From positions 1 through 58,801 of the forward strand of contig NZ_JACVQF010000177.1 of NCBI RefSeq assembly GCF_014534645.1: DNA of 58,801 nucleotides. Direction: 5' to 3'. Every line of letters starts with the position of its first letter. The stretch's first letter is position 1. Below are positions 1-9,188 of the stretch, piece by piece. The notes beneath the pieces are model-generated. The model was not told where the DNA came from, ran no database searches, and saw nothing but the letters and a program-made list of their open reading frames with translations. The stretch comes from Streptomyces griseicoloratus. GTDB taxonomy: Bacteria > Actinomycetota > Actinomycetes > Streptomycetales > Streptomycetaceae. The position numbers and the translations under genes were made by a program.

Positions 1-190
1 TTGCTGCGCAAGGCGGGTGACGCTCCGTCCGCTGCGCTCCCGGAGCTGCGGGGCCTGCGGCCCCGCGAGGTGGCCTCCGCTGCGCTCCAGCCACCCGGGG
101 TGCGGTGCGCCCCAACGGCCGTCCCGCTGCGCGGGGCGGCCAACGGGCCTTCGGCCCGAGCAGCTACGGGGAGGGGTGGCTGGGGCTCGG
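1..190. repeat. GC-rich intergenic sequence with short hairpins
   Basis: No convincing gene is present. The stretch is built from short palindromes: GCGGGG and CCCCGC arms at 48-53 and 61-66, and a CGGGC/GCCCG hairpin around a CTTCG loop at 144-158. The gctgcgctcc-type words repeat. Such hairpin-rich DNA is common between accessory genes in Streptomyces. A terminator or replication role cannot be told apart from sequence alone. Confidence 0.4.
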
Positions 191-196
191 CTTGCT

Positions 197-613
197 TCAG
201 GCTTTGCTCTTCTTTATCAGGGACCCTCCGAGCAGGAATTTCAGATAGGACCACGTGCTGGAGCTGTACTCAGGGAACCACTCTGGGAGCGATCCTCCCA
301 GCTCTTCCTCGGTGTGAACGAGTTGCCCCACAGTCACCCGGAAGTGAGCCTCTGCCTGACGGGATTTCAACTGGACCACCCAGGTGCCGGCCTGAGTGGC
401 GAACACGCTGCGGTGCGGCCGGTCCCCCGGGCGGAGGTAGAACGACTCCGGTATGTGAGTCTTTGCCATTCGGAGTCCTGCGGCCTGCGCATCCTCCTGG
501 CTTCCCTCCACGTGCTCGGTCTGCCTCATCTCCCATTGCGGCCGGTAGCAGCACTGCGCGCGCTCGTAGTCTATGTGGCCTTCTTCAAGCAAGGCGTACC
601 AGGATGTTGTCAC
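197..613 (-). CDS. Hypothetical protein, 138 aa
   Basis: This reading frame uses a GTG start with a weak AGGA element about ten bases upstream. The 138-residue product is balanced in composition, rich in Glu, Gln and Trp, unlike the Arg/Pro/Gly-rich shadow frames on the other strand. It has no signal peptide and no clear transmembrane segment, and it ends in a short basic tail (KKSKA). I do not recognise the family. It is transcribed away from the helicase at 899, with about 285 bases of relatively AT-rich DNA between them that probably hold both promoters. Confidence 0.6.
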   Translation of the reverse strand: MTTSWYALLEEGHIDYERAQCCYRPQWEMRQTEHVEGSQEDAQAAGLRMAKTHIPESFYLRPGDRPHRSVFATQAGTWVVQLKSRQAEAHFRVTVGQLVHTEEELGGSLPEWFPEYSSSTWSYLKFLLGGSLIKKSKA

Positions 614-898
614 GCGCTGGATCCTAGGAGAGCGTTCAACTCATCGGGAAGATGTTTGCTGCTAGTACTCTCCACAGTCCTTTGCTTCATTTTTCAGTCT
701 GGATGGACTCTGGAATTATTTGGCGTACCCTGTGAGAGGAGCGGGCCACCTTCTACCGCGCTTCCTCTCCGCATCCCTCAGGCGCGCTAGCTCACTCCCG
801 AAGCTTCAACGAAGCCGATCCGAGGTGTTCTACCGGCGGTTGACCTCTTCCTCCAGCGTAGAATCTCTCGCCCCGCCCACAGGAGAAGACAGATCGGA

Positions 899-3439
899 AT
901 GGCAGCAAAGGAACTCCGTCCCCACCAGCGAGAAGCCGTGGATGCGGTGCTGCGGGCGCTCGAATTGCCTGCACGATCAACTGTGCCTCCGCGCGGACTC
1001 CGGACTCAGGTGATCATGGCGACCGGAACCGGCAAGACCCTCGTTGCCACCCGGAGCGCCGAGGAGCTACGTGCGGGTCGTGTGCTGGTTCTGGTGCCCT
1101 CGCTGGATCTGCTCGCCCAGACCGAGGCTGCGTGGCGGGAGGGAGGCCGCGGCGGCCCGATGGTCGGGGTGTCGTCCCTGCGGGGTGAGGAGGTGTCCTT
1201 CCCGAACACCACGGACGTGGACGAGCTGGTCGACTGGGTGCGGCCGTTCGACAAGGTCACCGTGTTCGCCACGTACGCCTCGCTCGGGCTCGGCACCCTG
1301 GAGCGCGCACACAAGGCCGGCCTTCCAGGTTGGGACCTGATCATCGTGGATGAGGCCCACCGGTGTTCCGGGCGGATCGGGAAGCCGTGGGCGGTCGTGC
1401 ACGACAACACCCGCATCCCCGCCCTGCGCCGCCTGTACATGACCGCCACGCCCCGGCTGTGGCAGCTGGACGAGGACGCTGAGCAGGGCGCGCCGGGCGA
1501 ACTGGTGGCCTCGATGGAGGACGATCCGGACGGGCCGTTCGGCAGCAGGGCGTTCATGTTGACGCTCTCGGAGGCCGTCGACAGAGGAATCTGTGCCCCC
1601 TACCAGGTGGTGTGCGTGGACATCACCGACACCCAGCTCCAGGCCGCCCAGCTGCTGGGCGTGGAGGGGCGCTCGGAGCAGGTGCGTGGGGCGCGGCTCG
1701 CTGCTCTGCAGACCGCGTTGGTGAAGGCGTCGGCCGAGGAAGGCTTCCGCAGGACGCTCGTCTTCCACCACATGGTGAAAGAGGCCGAGGCGTTCGCGGC
1801 CGGCCTCCCGGACGTCGCCAAGCGGCTGCACGCCGCCGACCCGGAGCTGTACCCCAAGAGGATCTGGGTCGACTGGCTGTGCGGCGACCACAAGCCACTC
1901 CACCGGCGGCGGGTGCTGGGCGAGTTCGCGGCCGGGATCGCCACGGACGGCACGGTCGTGGAGAAGACCTTCCTGAGCAGCGTTCGCATTCTCGGCGAGG
2001 GCGTCGACACATCCCGCTGCGACTCCGTGTACTTCGCGGACGTACGCGGTTCGATGCCCGACCTCGTCCAGGCCGTGGGCCGGGCGCTGCGGATGCAGCC
2101 CGGCGAGGGGAAGGTGGCCAGCCTGGTCGTGCCGGTCCTGCTTGGGCCGGGCGAGACAGCGGACAGCATGCTGACGAGCCGCGCGTTCGGCGGGTTGGCG
2201 AAGCTGCTGGAGGCGCTCAGGGCGCACGATGCCCGCGTCGTGGAAGCTCTGGCCGAGCAGCAGGCACAGAGCCGTGTCCGGGGCGTGCAGAGCCGTAGCG
2301 GAGGGCTGGAGGGTGAGGAAGCCGGGAGCGACCGAAGCGACCGGTTGTCGGTGCCGGCCCGGGCACTGCTGAAGTTCAGCACGCCGCGTGACCCTGCGCA
2401 GCTGGCGGCGTTCATCAACCTGCGCGTCCTCAGCCCCGAGCACGAGCACTGGCGGCGCGGCATCGAGGCCGCCGTCATCTACCACCGGCTCCACGGCGAC
2501 CTGAAGGTCCCGTTCACGTACCGCGTCCCCGGCCACGACGACCAGGGGGCCGAAGCCGAAAAGTGGCCGGCCACGCTCGTCGGGTTCCCACTGGGGCAAT
2601 GGATCGCCGACGCCAGGAGGTTCTACGCCCGCGGGGACATGGACGACGACCGCGCCCGGCAGTTGGAGAAGCTCGGCATGATCTGGTCGCATTACGACGT
2701 CGTGTGGGAAGAGGGCCTCGCAGCGGCGCGCGGGTGGGCAGCCGAGGCGGGCCACCTCCTGGCACCGGCAGACGCCACCTACCAGGGGTATCGGGTGGGC
2801 ATCTGGCTGAAGAACGCCAGGGCCGCGGCCCGGAAGGCGCAGGAGATCGAGCAGCGGCGCGCCGAAGGCCTGCCGGTTCCATCGGCGGCCGGCGCGCTGA
2901 CGGAGGAGCGGCGCGAGCAGCTCGAGGACATCGACCCGTCCTGGTGCCCAGCCTGGCCAGTGGGGTGGCAGCGATGCTTCCACCTGGTCCGGCAGCACCT
3001 GGAGGCCGGCGGCGAGCTGCCGATGCAGCCTGGCACCGTCGTGCACCAGGGCGAAGACCTCGGCCAGTGGGTACGGTCCGTCCGGCTCGGCTGGGACAAA
3101 CTCACCACCGTCCAGCAGTGGATGTGCGAGCACATCCTCGGCATCCAACCCGCCACCGAAGACGAGAAACCCAGACCGCGCCGCACACAGGCCGACAAAT
3201 GGGCACTGAACTACGCCGCCGCCAAGCAGTTCTTCGAGCGTGAGGGGCACCTTCGCGTCCCGAGGAAGCACGTCGAACGGATCGCCGTCGGCGGCGACGG
3301 GAACGGTGGCAGCGGGGAGCACCAGAAGGTGCGGGAGCTTCGGCTTGGGGCATGGATCGGGAACCAGCGCAGCCGGGCCTCGACACTCACACCCGAGCGG
3401 ATCGAGCAACTGTCCGCCATCGGCATGCGATGGGCGTAG
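899..3439 (+). CDS. DEAD/DEAH-box helicase with helicase-associated (HA) repeats
   Basis: The 846-residue product is a superfamily 2 ATPase of the restriction-helicase type. Residues 41-47 (ATGTGKT) form Walker A, 151-154 are DEAH, and MTATPRLW is motif III. A second RecA-like domain follows, with the VQAVGRALRMQ motif VI. From about residue 520 there are several HA repeats with the pattern LG.W....R......L...G..W, ending GMRWA. Helicases of this build are common near Streptomyces chromosome ends and in accessory islands; their role is mostly unproven, and DNA unwinding or translocation is inferred. Three further HA-domain scraps (near 7.4, 17.65 and 30.8 kb) show that the family has been repeatedly copied and broken here. 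It lies next to nuclease and CRISPR remnants, which fits a defence island. Confidence 0.9.
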   Translation: MAAKELRPHQREAVDAVLRALELPARSTVPPRGLRTQVIMATGTGKTLVATRSAEELRAGRVLVLVPSLDLLAQTEAAWREGGRGGPMVGVSSLRGEEVSFPNTTDVDELVDWVRPFDKVTVFATYASLGLGTLERAHKAGLPGWDLIIVDEAHRCSGRIGKPWAVVHDNTRIPALRRLYMTATPRLWQLDEDAEQGAPGELVASMEDDPDGPFGSRAFMLTLSEAVDRGICAPYQVVCVDITDTQLQAAQLLGVEGRSEQVRGARLAALQTALVKASAEEGFRRTLVFHHMVKEAEAFAAGLPDVAKRLHAADPELYPKRIWVDWLCGDHKPLHRRRVLGEFAAGIATDGTVVEKTFLSSVRILGEGVDTSRCDSVYFADVRGSMPDLVQAVGRALRMQPGEGKVASLVVPVLLGPGETADSMLTSRAFGGLAKLLEALRAHDARVVEALAEQQAQSRVRGVQSRSGGLEGEEAGSDRSDRLSVPARALLKFSTPRDPAQLAAFINLRVLSPEHEHWRRGIEAAVIYHRLHGDLKVPFTYRVPGHDDQGAEAEKWPATLVGFPLGQWIADARRFYARGDMDDDRARQLEKLGMIWSHYDVVWEEGLAAARGWAAEAGHLLAPADATYQGYRVGIWLKNARAAARKAQEIEQRRAEGLPVPSAAGALTEERREQLEDIDPSWCPAWPVGWQRCFHLVRQHLEAGGELPMQPGTVVHQGEDLGQWVRSVRLGWDKLTTVQQWMCEHILGIQPATEDEKPRPRRTQADKWALNYAAAKQFFEREGHLRVPRKHVERIAVGGDGNGGSGEHQKVRELRLGAWIGNQRSRASTLTPERIEQLSAIGMRWA

Positions 3440-3488
3440 GTCCGTACGAGTGGTCAGCGGGCGAGGACCAGGCAGGGTGATCCACGCG

Positions 3489-3516
3489 CGGAGCACCCCC
3501 GCGTCGGCGGGGAGAC
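3489..3516 (-). repeat. Single CRISPR-repeat-like unit (type I-E)
   Basis: The 28 bases read CGGAGCACCCCCGCG followed by TCGGCGGGGAGAC. This closely resembles, in reverse complement, the type I-E repeats of actinomycetes (GTCGTCCCCGCG... ending GGGGATGCTCCG), including the CCCCGCG/CGGCGGGG stem. It lies about 60 bases past the 3' end of the cas6e remnant on the same strand. No second repeat follows, so it is a relic and not an array. Confidence 0.5.
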
Positions 3517-3578
3517 GGACCTGTGACCGCCCCGCCCTCGAGGCGTCTGCGGGCCGTCGCCGCCTCTTCTGGGTGCGC

Positions 3579-3875
3579 TCACGTGGTGGCTGCCGGGGCG
3601 AGGCTGAGCAGGCCGGCGCCGTAGGGCTTGGCGCGGCCGATGCCGGTGAGGAGGGCTCGGGTGAGGACTGTTGGGTCGGTGACGGCGGCGGTGCCGTCGT
3701 AGCGGATCAGGCTGTGCCGTATGGGCTTGGCGTCTTTGCCGCGGGGACGGGCGGGGTCCATGTTGGTGGGGGTCAGGACGTGGAGGTCGAGGCCCCCTTC
3801 GGCGGCCCGGCGGAGCCACCACTGGTCGGCGTCTGCGCCGGAGAGCGGCACGATCCGTCCTCCGGCCGGACGGAC
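3579..3875 (-). pseudogene. cas6e: cas6e (casE/cse3) 3'-terminal remnant
   Basis: About 95 codons encode the C-terminal part of the type I-E CRISPR RNA endonuclease Cas6e. The decisive feature is the glycine-rich tail GIGRAKPYGAGLLSL, preceded by RYDGTAAVTDPTVL, the arrangement seen at the end of Cas6e proteins. Intact Cas6e is about 210-230 residues, so more than half is missing. The 5' side stops abruptly near 3875, where the nuclease gene on the other strand begins to look like real protein. No cas1, cas2, cas3 or Cascade genes are present. The fragment cannot be functional. Confidence 0.75.
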
Positions 3876-4905
3876 GGATCTGGAGGTCGCCGTCGCGCTG
3901 ACGCGGCTGCTGTACGACGACTTCGTCTCCTACGGCACCAATGGCCATGGCAGGCGCTTGGACGACGAGAACGTCCCCGTGGTCATGAAAGCCCACCGCA
4001 CCGTCCTGGAGCGCCTCGCGCTGAAGCCGCCTGTCTGGCCGTTTCGGACATTCGACGGACCGCGCGGCTTCGGCACCTACTGGCGCGCCAACGGGATGAG
4101 CGGCAGCTGGCAGGCCCGTCGGGACTGCATCGAGCACATCCTTGGGTCTACGAGGGACGCGCTGGAGGATCTGCAGGAGCTGGAGTACGAACGCCGGTTC
4201 ACCAAGGGGCCGTCGGGTGCCTTCAAGAACCTGATCTTCGCCGCCGACGGGGTGAAGCCGGATCTCGTGCTGCGTGACGCGGTGAACAATGAGGTCGAGA
4301 TCGTCCGTCACGCCGATGTCTGCCTGGTGTTCACCGATCCATTGCCTCATCACGGGCTGACCTGGCGGCAGATGGTCGCCTGGTGGCAGAAGAACCATCA
4401 GCCGGACGCCGACGAGAGGACCGCGGCCGACGACCTGTACCGGCGTCTGTACCGGTCACTGGACTCGGTGCCCGAGCAGCTCCTCATGATCACCTACTGT
4501 GCCCGCTACGCCGAGGACGGCGGTTTCGACCTGCCAGCGCTGATTCCGCAGGTCTACCTCCACTACGACCCCTACACGCGCAAGAGCGGCAAGCAGTCCG
4601 GGGCGCTGCCCCGGCAGCGGATGGACTTCCTGCTGCTGGCGCCGGACCGCTCCCGCATCGTCCTCGAGGTCGACGGGGTTCAGCACTACGGCCGGCCGAA
4701 CCCGCCCGACGAGAAAGGGCGGGTCACGCATACCGCGGTGCCGCGGCTGTACGCGGAGATGGTCGCCGAGGACCGCCGGCTGAGGCTCGCCGGGTACGAG
4801 ATCTACCGCTTCGGCGGCTGGGAACTCACCGCCCCGGGCGGCAGGCAGCTCTTGGAGGACTTCTTCACCACCCTCCTCGCACGGCACCAGAAGCCGACGC
4901 TGTGA
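3721..4905 (+). CDS. PD-(D/E)XK-like nuclease domain protein, 5' end fused to cas6e remnant
   Basis: The open frame is 394 codons, but its first ~53 residues are antisense to the cas6e remnant and look non-protein. Convincing sequence starts at LEVAVALTRLLYDD (about 3880), and no ATG/GTG lies nearby until ATG 3985. The central region (WRANGMSGSWQARRD, then NLIFAADGVKPDLVL) resembles helical regions of abortive-infection-type proteins; this is only an impression. The C-terminus has D302, then VLEVDG (residues 315-319), then D.R...L...GY..YRFGG, the layout of Vsr/DUF559-like PD-(D/E)XK nucleases. The true N-terminus was probably lost in the recombination that also cut cas6e. A defence nuclease is likely but unproven. 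Confidence 0.65.
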   Translation: MGLASLPRGRAGSMLVGVRTWRSRPPSAARRSHHWSASAPESGTIRPPAGRTDLEVAVALTRLLYDDFVSYGTNGHGRRLDDENVPVVMKAHRTVLERLALKPPVWPFRTFDGPRGFGTYWRANGMSGSWQARRDCIEHILGSTRDALEDLQELEYERRFTKGPSGAFKNLIFAADGVKPDLVLRDAVNNEVEIVRHADVCLVFTDPLPHHGLTWRQMVAWWQKNHQPDADERTAADDLYRRLYRSLDSVPEQLLMITYCARYAEDGGFDLPALIPQVYLHYDPYTRKSGKQSGALPRQRMDFLLLAPDRSRIVLEVDGVQHYGRPNPPDEKGRVTHTAVPRLYAEMVAEDRRLRLAGYEIYRFGGWELTAPGGRQLLEDFFTTLLARHQKPTL

Positions 4906-5008
4906 CACGGGGGCCTGCCCCGGCCCGGCGGATGGCAGTGCTGCCGTGACCGGTGCGGCTTCGGGGGCGCGGCGCAGCGCCGGTGTGGTGTCAGTGCCGG
5001 GTGGGATC

Positions 5009-6726
5009 ATGAGCGGGGTGGGGGTGCGAAGGCAGGGGGCGGTTGTGGCGGTGGAGTGGGACCGGGTCGGGCAGCCAGGGTTCGACAGGATCGTCGAAGC
5101 GCTGGTGCACCGCATGTATGACGCGTCCGCGCGCGTGGAGGTGGTGAACGGGCGCGGCGGGGACAAGGGCATCGACATCAAGGTCACCCATGGGACCCGG
5201 GTGCGGATCTTCCAGTTGAAGTACTACATGGACGGCTTCCCGACCACGGCGCACAAGGGGCGGCGCAAGTCGATCAAGCAGTCGTTCACGCGGGCCATGC
5301 AGCACCAGCCATGGGAGTGGATCTTGGTGGTGCCGTGCACGCTGAGCACGGCGGAGCGGGAGTTCGTCACCTCCCTGGCGTCGGGGCAGGCGGTGCGGGT
5401 CGAGGTGTGGGACCGGGCGAAGCTGGATGGACTGCTGGCCGCGCACGCGGACCTGGAGGCCTCCTTCACCCGGGATCAGCTGTACGAGGCGGCGAAGGTC
5501 TACGGGCAGGAGCGCGCGCTGCTCAAGGACGGGGTACGGGATGTGACCGCCCGGGTGACGGCGCTGGGGCACCAGGCCGACGGGCTGGACGACCACTGGA
5601 CCGTGGACTTCGCCCGCCAGGGGAAGACGGTGGTGCACACGCTGCGGGCAAAACACCCGCGGGCGCACGAGGTCTCCCCCATCAAGATCACCCTGGCAGG
5701 CAGCGGCCCGCTGGCGCCCGACCTAGCCCAGGCCGTACGACGCAGCCTGGGTTTCGGACTGCCGGAGGAAGTGGTGCTGCCGAGGGAGGCGGTGGAGAGC
5801 CTGACGGTCAGCGGACCCGCATGGCTGTCCGGCGTGCACGGGGCGTCGAAGTGCGGTGGCAGCCGGCTGAGACAGCCGCACTGGCCGAGATGGCGGTGGA
5901 GGTCGTCTTCCTCGACGGCGAGCACGTCACCGCCCGCTACCCGGGCACGCCGTCGCATGTGGGGCGCGGCGGTGTCGGCCGGTCGGTCACGGTGGACCTG
6001 GCCGGCGGCAGCATGCAGCTGATGATCCCTGCGGCTTCCGGCACTCCGGCCACGCTCCGGTTCACGTTCTCGCTGGAGAAGCTGGAGCCGTCGGCGGCGC
6101 TGCGTCTGCTGCGGATCTATGAGCGCATCGCGGTCGGCGGTGCCTTCGAGGTCCGGGCGAGCGCCGGGGCCATCGGAGGCGGTGATCTGCCGCCGCGCCC
6201 TGAGGCCGCGCGCCAGGAGGCGGCCCGGCTGGCCGAGTATCTGCAGGACCTGGACGTGGTGCAGCGTCACTGCGAGCAGTATTTCCTCGTTCCGGCGGAG
6301 CTCACCCCGACGGACCGTATCAGTCTGCGCATGGCGCGCCTGCTCATCCAGGGACACTGCGTGATCTCCCCGTTCCTGCCCCGGGCCCGCTTCACGCTGA
6401 ACGGGCAGGACTCCCCCGCCGTGCGGGCCCTGCTCAGCGGTGAGCCCCATGCGATCCAAAGCGGGGCCCCTATGTGCGTGATCACTGTCGCCGGGCGGCA
6501 CCTGGACCTGGGCCCCGTGCGTTCCTACCACCCTCACATCACCGTCGACGAGGAAGACGGCCGGCAGGCGCTGGCCGCCCTGGAGACTGGGCGCGGCGAT
6601 GGCTGCGAGGTCACCGTCCGGCCCGTCGACGGCGAATGCTTCCGACTCCTGCTGCAAAACACCACACCCCGTGACGGGTGGACTCCCGTGCCGCTGGAAC
6701 TGCCCGGCTTCCCCGAACCCCGCTGA
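5009..6726 (+). pseudogene. Mrr-like restriction endonuclease, single frameshift
   Basis: The N-terminal half reads in one frame from ATG 5009 and the C-terminal half in another to 6726. The product would be about 570 residues. The N-terminal domain has GGDKGIDIKV (D56) and FQLKYY (Q69-x-K71), the D...QxK core of Mrr-type PD-(D/E)XK enzymes, preceded by FDRIVEALVHRMY. The C-terminal half contains well-formed protein with no recognised domain. The frame changes near 5845, where GGGGCGTCGAAG looks one base short of a sequence reading GAVEVRW. No slippery heptamer is visible, so a mutation or sequencing error is more likely than programmed shifting. It follows the other nuclease by about 100 bases. 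Confidence 0.75.
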
Positions 6727-6863
6727 GGCAGTCCACGGCAAGCGGGGGTTTTACTCGTCGCTCAGTGCACGCGAACGACGAGTCCGGAGCCGGAGAACAC
6801 AGGGGAATAGAAGTGCGTATTTCCCAGTCAATCGCGAACGTCACACGAACCCGGGAGTCTGTA

Positions 6864-7310
6864 ATGAAGCGCGTCGTAGCCGCAATAGCCGTCGCAGCCA
6901 GCGTGCTTGTCGCGAGCGGCTGTTCCAGCTCGCCCGAGGCTGCCGAGCCGGAGTCGACCACGGCTCCTTGGGAGGCAGCGGCACCAGCTCAAGACGACGG
7001 GGCGGACGTGAGCGATGGGCTGGGCCAGTACGAGGCTGAAGTCGATGCTGATGTCGCCATCGTGGACGTCAGGGCCTCCGACTCGGATCCGAACTATGCA
7101 ATGGCTGTAGTCAAGGTTAAGAACCGAGGGGAAGAGTGTCCTGTCGGTGCTGTGACGGCCCTTTTTTACGACAAGCAGGGAACCTTCTACACAGAAGGGG
7201 TCAACCATTTCATGGAGCTCGGCAAGGGAGATACCGTCACCGTCAATGTAGAAGCCATCAGAATGGGCAATGCCAAAAGAGCCGAGGTGGTTGAGGTGAG
7301 CTGCCAGTAG
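6864..7310 (+). CDS. Small secreted lipoprotein, 148 aa
   Basis: ATG 6864 has a GGGAG ribosome site about seven bases upstream. Residues 1-20 form a lipoprotein signal peptide: MKR, a hydrophobic Ala/Val core, then VASGC with the lipid-modified Cys. An acidic Ser/Pro/Glu linker follows, then a small domain (about residues 50-148) with alternating hydrophobic residues (VAIVDVRASDSDPNYAMAVV), resembling Ig-like or FxLYD-type extracellular domains. Codon use is less GC-biased than in neighbouring genes. It would be anchored outside the membrane; its function is unknown. Confidence 0.75.
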   Translation: MKRVVAAIAVAASVLVASGCSSSPEAAEPESTTAPWEAAAPAQDDGADVSDGLGQYEAEVDADVAIVDVRASDSDPNYAMAVVKVKNRGEECPVGAVTALFYDKQGTFYTEGVNHFMELGKGDTVTVNVEAIRMGNAKRAEVVEVSCQ

Positions 7311-7344
7311 GCCAGTTCGGGTCAACGCGGCAGCCGGCAGGCAT

Positions 7345-7535
7345 CTACTCCAGGACCCGGCGGCCTCGATCGTCCAGTCGCCGTCGAAGAGCGCGGCGAC
7401 CATGCGGGCACGGCCGTCGGAGAGCTGGCCGGATCGGTGCCTAGTGCGGGCCTTGGCGAGCCATGCACCGATCTTGACCGTGTCGCCGTCGATGCGGATG
7501 GTGTCGCGGGCCGTGAGGGCCCGGCCTTCGCGGCG
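7345..7535 (-). pseudogene. HA-domain helicase C-terminal scrap
   Basis: The reverse strand encodes IDGDTVKIGAWLAKARTR, then an HA-type end with QLSDGRARMVAALFDGDWT. This matches the LGAWI.NQRSR...L...QL...G..W pattern at the end of the full helicase at 899. There is no start and no upstream helicase. It is a leftover HA repeat between the lipoprotein gene and the 459-residue gene. Confidence 0.5.
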
Positions 7536-7778
7536 ACGGACGGGTCGGCCAGATGGCACAGCCGTCGATGAAGGCACCTTACCGAGCAGGTACCTACCTC
7601 CCACTGCGACTTGCGGGCGGACAAAATACGTGCCGCGTACGCGATCCGTACGCTTGCGTATCTCCTGCGAGGTGTCTCCGCCGCCGGTGGCGGGCAGTCG
7701 GGCAGGACCGAGCCTCGGCTGCCCGAGCCGGGCGGGCGTGCAGGCACCTGCTCACGCAGGGCGAGGTCCCCCTCGGTG

Positions 7779-9158
7779 TCAGCCCTCCGGTTCCCGCGGC
7801 TCCACGCGGGAGAAGAACTCCTTCGCGGCCTGGGTGTCGAGGTCCCCGTTCGTGGTCGCGGACCGCCGCAGCGCTTCGCCCGTGACCTGAGCGGGAATGC
7901 CGAGTTGCTTGTCAGCTTCGCTCATGATCTCCCCGACGTACCACTGAGCCGAGGTCGGGAAGTGCTGGATGAACCAGCTGAGCATCTTCGCCAGGGGCAG
8001 CGACAACATGAGGTCGAAAGCCTTGAGCTCACCGCCCCGGCGTTCGACGACGCGGAGCGAGGTGGTGAAGTCCTCGAGGACGGCGTGGCGGATGGTCGGT
8101 CCGAGGGCGTCGGTCGGGATGATCCGCCTGAGGCTGTCGGCGACCTCGAAGGCCAGTTGGTCGGCCACCTCCCGCACGGTCGGCTCGTTGCGGTGGCGCA
8201 GGGTCCAGCGCTTGCGGATGTCGGGGCGCTTCCACAGGAAGCGGAAGAAGGTCTCGCTGAACCGGTCGCGGACCTGGGCCGCCCCCGGGGCGAGACGGTG
8301 CCGGTCGCCGGCCGACATGGCCTCCTTCAGCCCCTCGGAGGAGCGGCGCCGGGCTTCCGCCCAGTCTTCGGCGACCGGGCGGGACCACTGGGCCCGGCCG
8401 CCGACGGTCGCCTGGGGCGGCGGCACGTCGTTCTCGCCGCGGGAGATGTAGCCCCGCAGAGTGGAGGCCGTGATGCCGCCCAGCGCGGCCATCTCGGGCA
8501 CGCCGAGCAGCCGGTCCCCGGCGAGTTCGGGACTGGCCAGGTCGACGACGCACCTGTCCAGCGGCCGGGGGTCGTCCTGCTTCTGGTGGCGCTGCGCCCA
8601 CCGGGTCAGGTCATCGAGCCAGTTCTCCGGCTTGGCGGTGTCCGGGTCGAAGGTGGCGACCTTGTGCACGTGCGCGCGTTCCGGGTGGGCCCGGCCGTCG
8701 AGCATGTCGGCGGCGTGGACGGTGGCCGTGGCGCGTGCCTTGTGGCGTGCGTAGTCCTCAGTGACCGGGTCCCAGATCTGCCCTGGCCGGTACCAGGCTT
8801 CGCCGTCCCACCAGTAACCGCCGGCCCGGAACAGCAGCGGGGCTCCCGACCAGTAGGTGTGCAGGCTGGCGGTGTCCTCATCGCGCAGCAGGAGGACGGT
8901 GCGGCCGTGTTCGGGGTGGTAGCGGACGGCCCATCCCAGGTGGTGGGCGATCGGGTCGGTGGTGAAGGCCAGCCAGCCCCCTTCGTGGGAGGGGTCGCAC
9001 CGGCCCCACATGCCTTCGCCCTTGTTGCGGCCGACAGCCTCGATGGCGTCGGGACCGTCGTCGAGCGGCAGGTGCGAGTCGTCGACGAACGGTAGCCCGG
9101 GCACCGGGTGGTCGGTCCGCAGCCCGTTGGCGAGCGGACGGATGTCGTAGACCAACAC
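7779..9158 (-). CDS. Plasmid-type protein with central excisionase-like HTH, 459 aa
   Basis: The 459-residue product starts MLVYDIRPLANG. The N-terminal ~190 residues are Trp-rich with no recognised domain. Residues around 220-275 read LLGVPEMAALGGITASTL then a basic stretch and WSRPVAEDWAEARRR, the layout of MerR/AlpA excisionase-type winged helices. The C-terminal ~180 residues are helical (FRFLWKRPDIRKRW...). Proteins of this composite type occur on Streptomyces plasmids and integrative elements. It has clean codon bias and no disruption. It may be a replication or partition accessory protein, but this is inference. A small TGTA-N6-TACA palindrome lies just upstream. Confidence 0.75.
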   Translation of the reverse strand: MLVYDIRPLANGLRTDHPVPGLPFVDDSHLPLDDGPDAIEAVGRNKGEGMWGRCDPSHEGGWLAFTTDPIAHHLGWAVRYHPEHGRTVLLLRDEDTASLHTYWSGAPLLFRAGGYWWDGEAWYRPGQIWDPVTEDYARHKARATATVHAADMLDGRAHPERAHVHKVATFDPDTAKPENWLDDLTRWAQRHQKQDDPRPLDRCVVDLASPELAGDRLLGVPEMAALGGITASTLRGYISRGENDVPPPQATVGGRAQWSRPVAEDWAEARRRSSEGLKEAMSAGDRHRLAPGAAQVRDRFSETFFRFLWKRPDIRKRWTLRHRNEPTVREVADQLAFEVADSLRRIIPTDALGPTIRHAVLEDFTTSLRVVERRGGELKAFDLMLSLPLAKMLSWFIQHFPTSAQWYVGEIMSEADKQLGIPAQVTGEALRRSATTNGDLDTQAAKEFFSRVEPREPEG

Positions 9159-9174
9159 GTCCCCCTTCTTGTGC

Positions 9175-9188
9175 TGTAAATGACTACA
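9175..9188. promoter_or_regulatory. Short palindrome upstream of the 459-aa gene
   Basis: TGTAAATGACTACA (TGTA-N6-TACA) lies 17-30 bases before the reverse-strand start at 9158, in a relatively AT-rich stretch. It is placed like an operator or promoter element. The rest of 9159-9455 shows no gene I can support. Confidence 0.3.

Noticed and set aside
1067-3496. Very long reverse-strand frame opposite the helicase
   Set aside because: It is the complement shadow of a gene with clear helicase motifs; its product is His/Pro/Arg-rich with no domains.
3480-3520. A CRISPR array
   Set aside because: Only one repeat-like unit is present, without a second repeat or spacer, so it is recorded as a relic only.
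5830-5860. Programmed frameshift in the Mrr-like gene
   Set aside because: No slippery heptamer or following structure is seen; a missing base explains it better.
7611-9095. Long forward frame opposite the 459-aa gene
   Set aside because: The reverse strand has the HTH and natural composition; the forward product is a GC-bias shadow.
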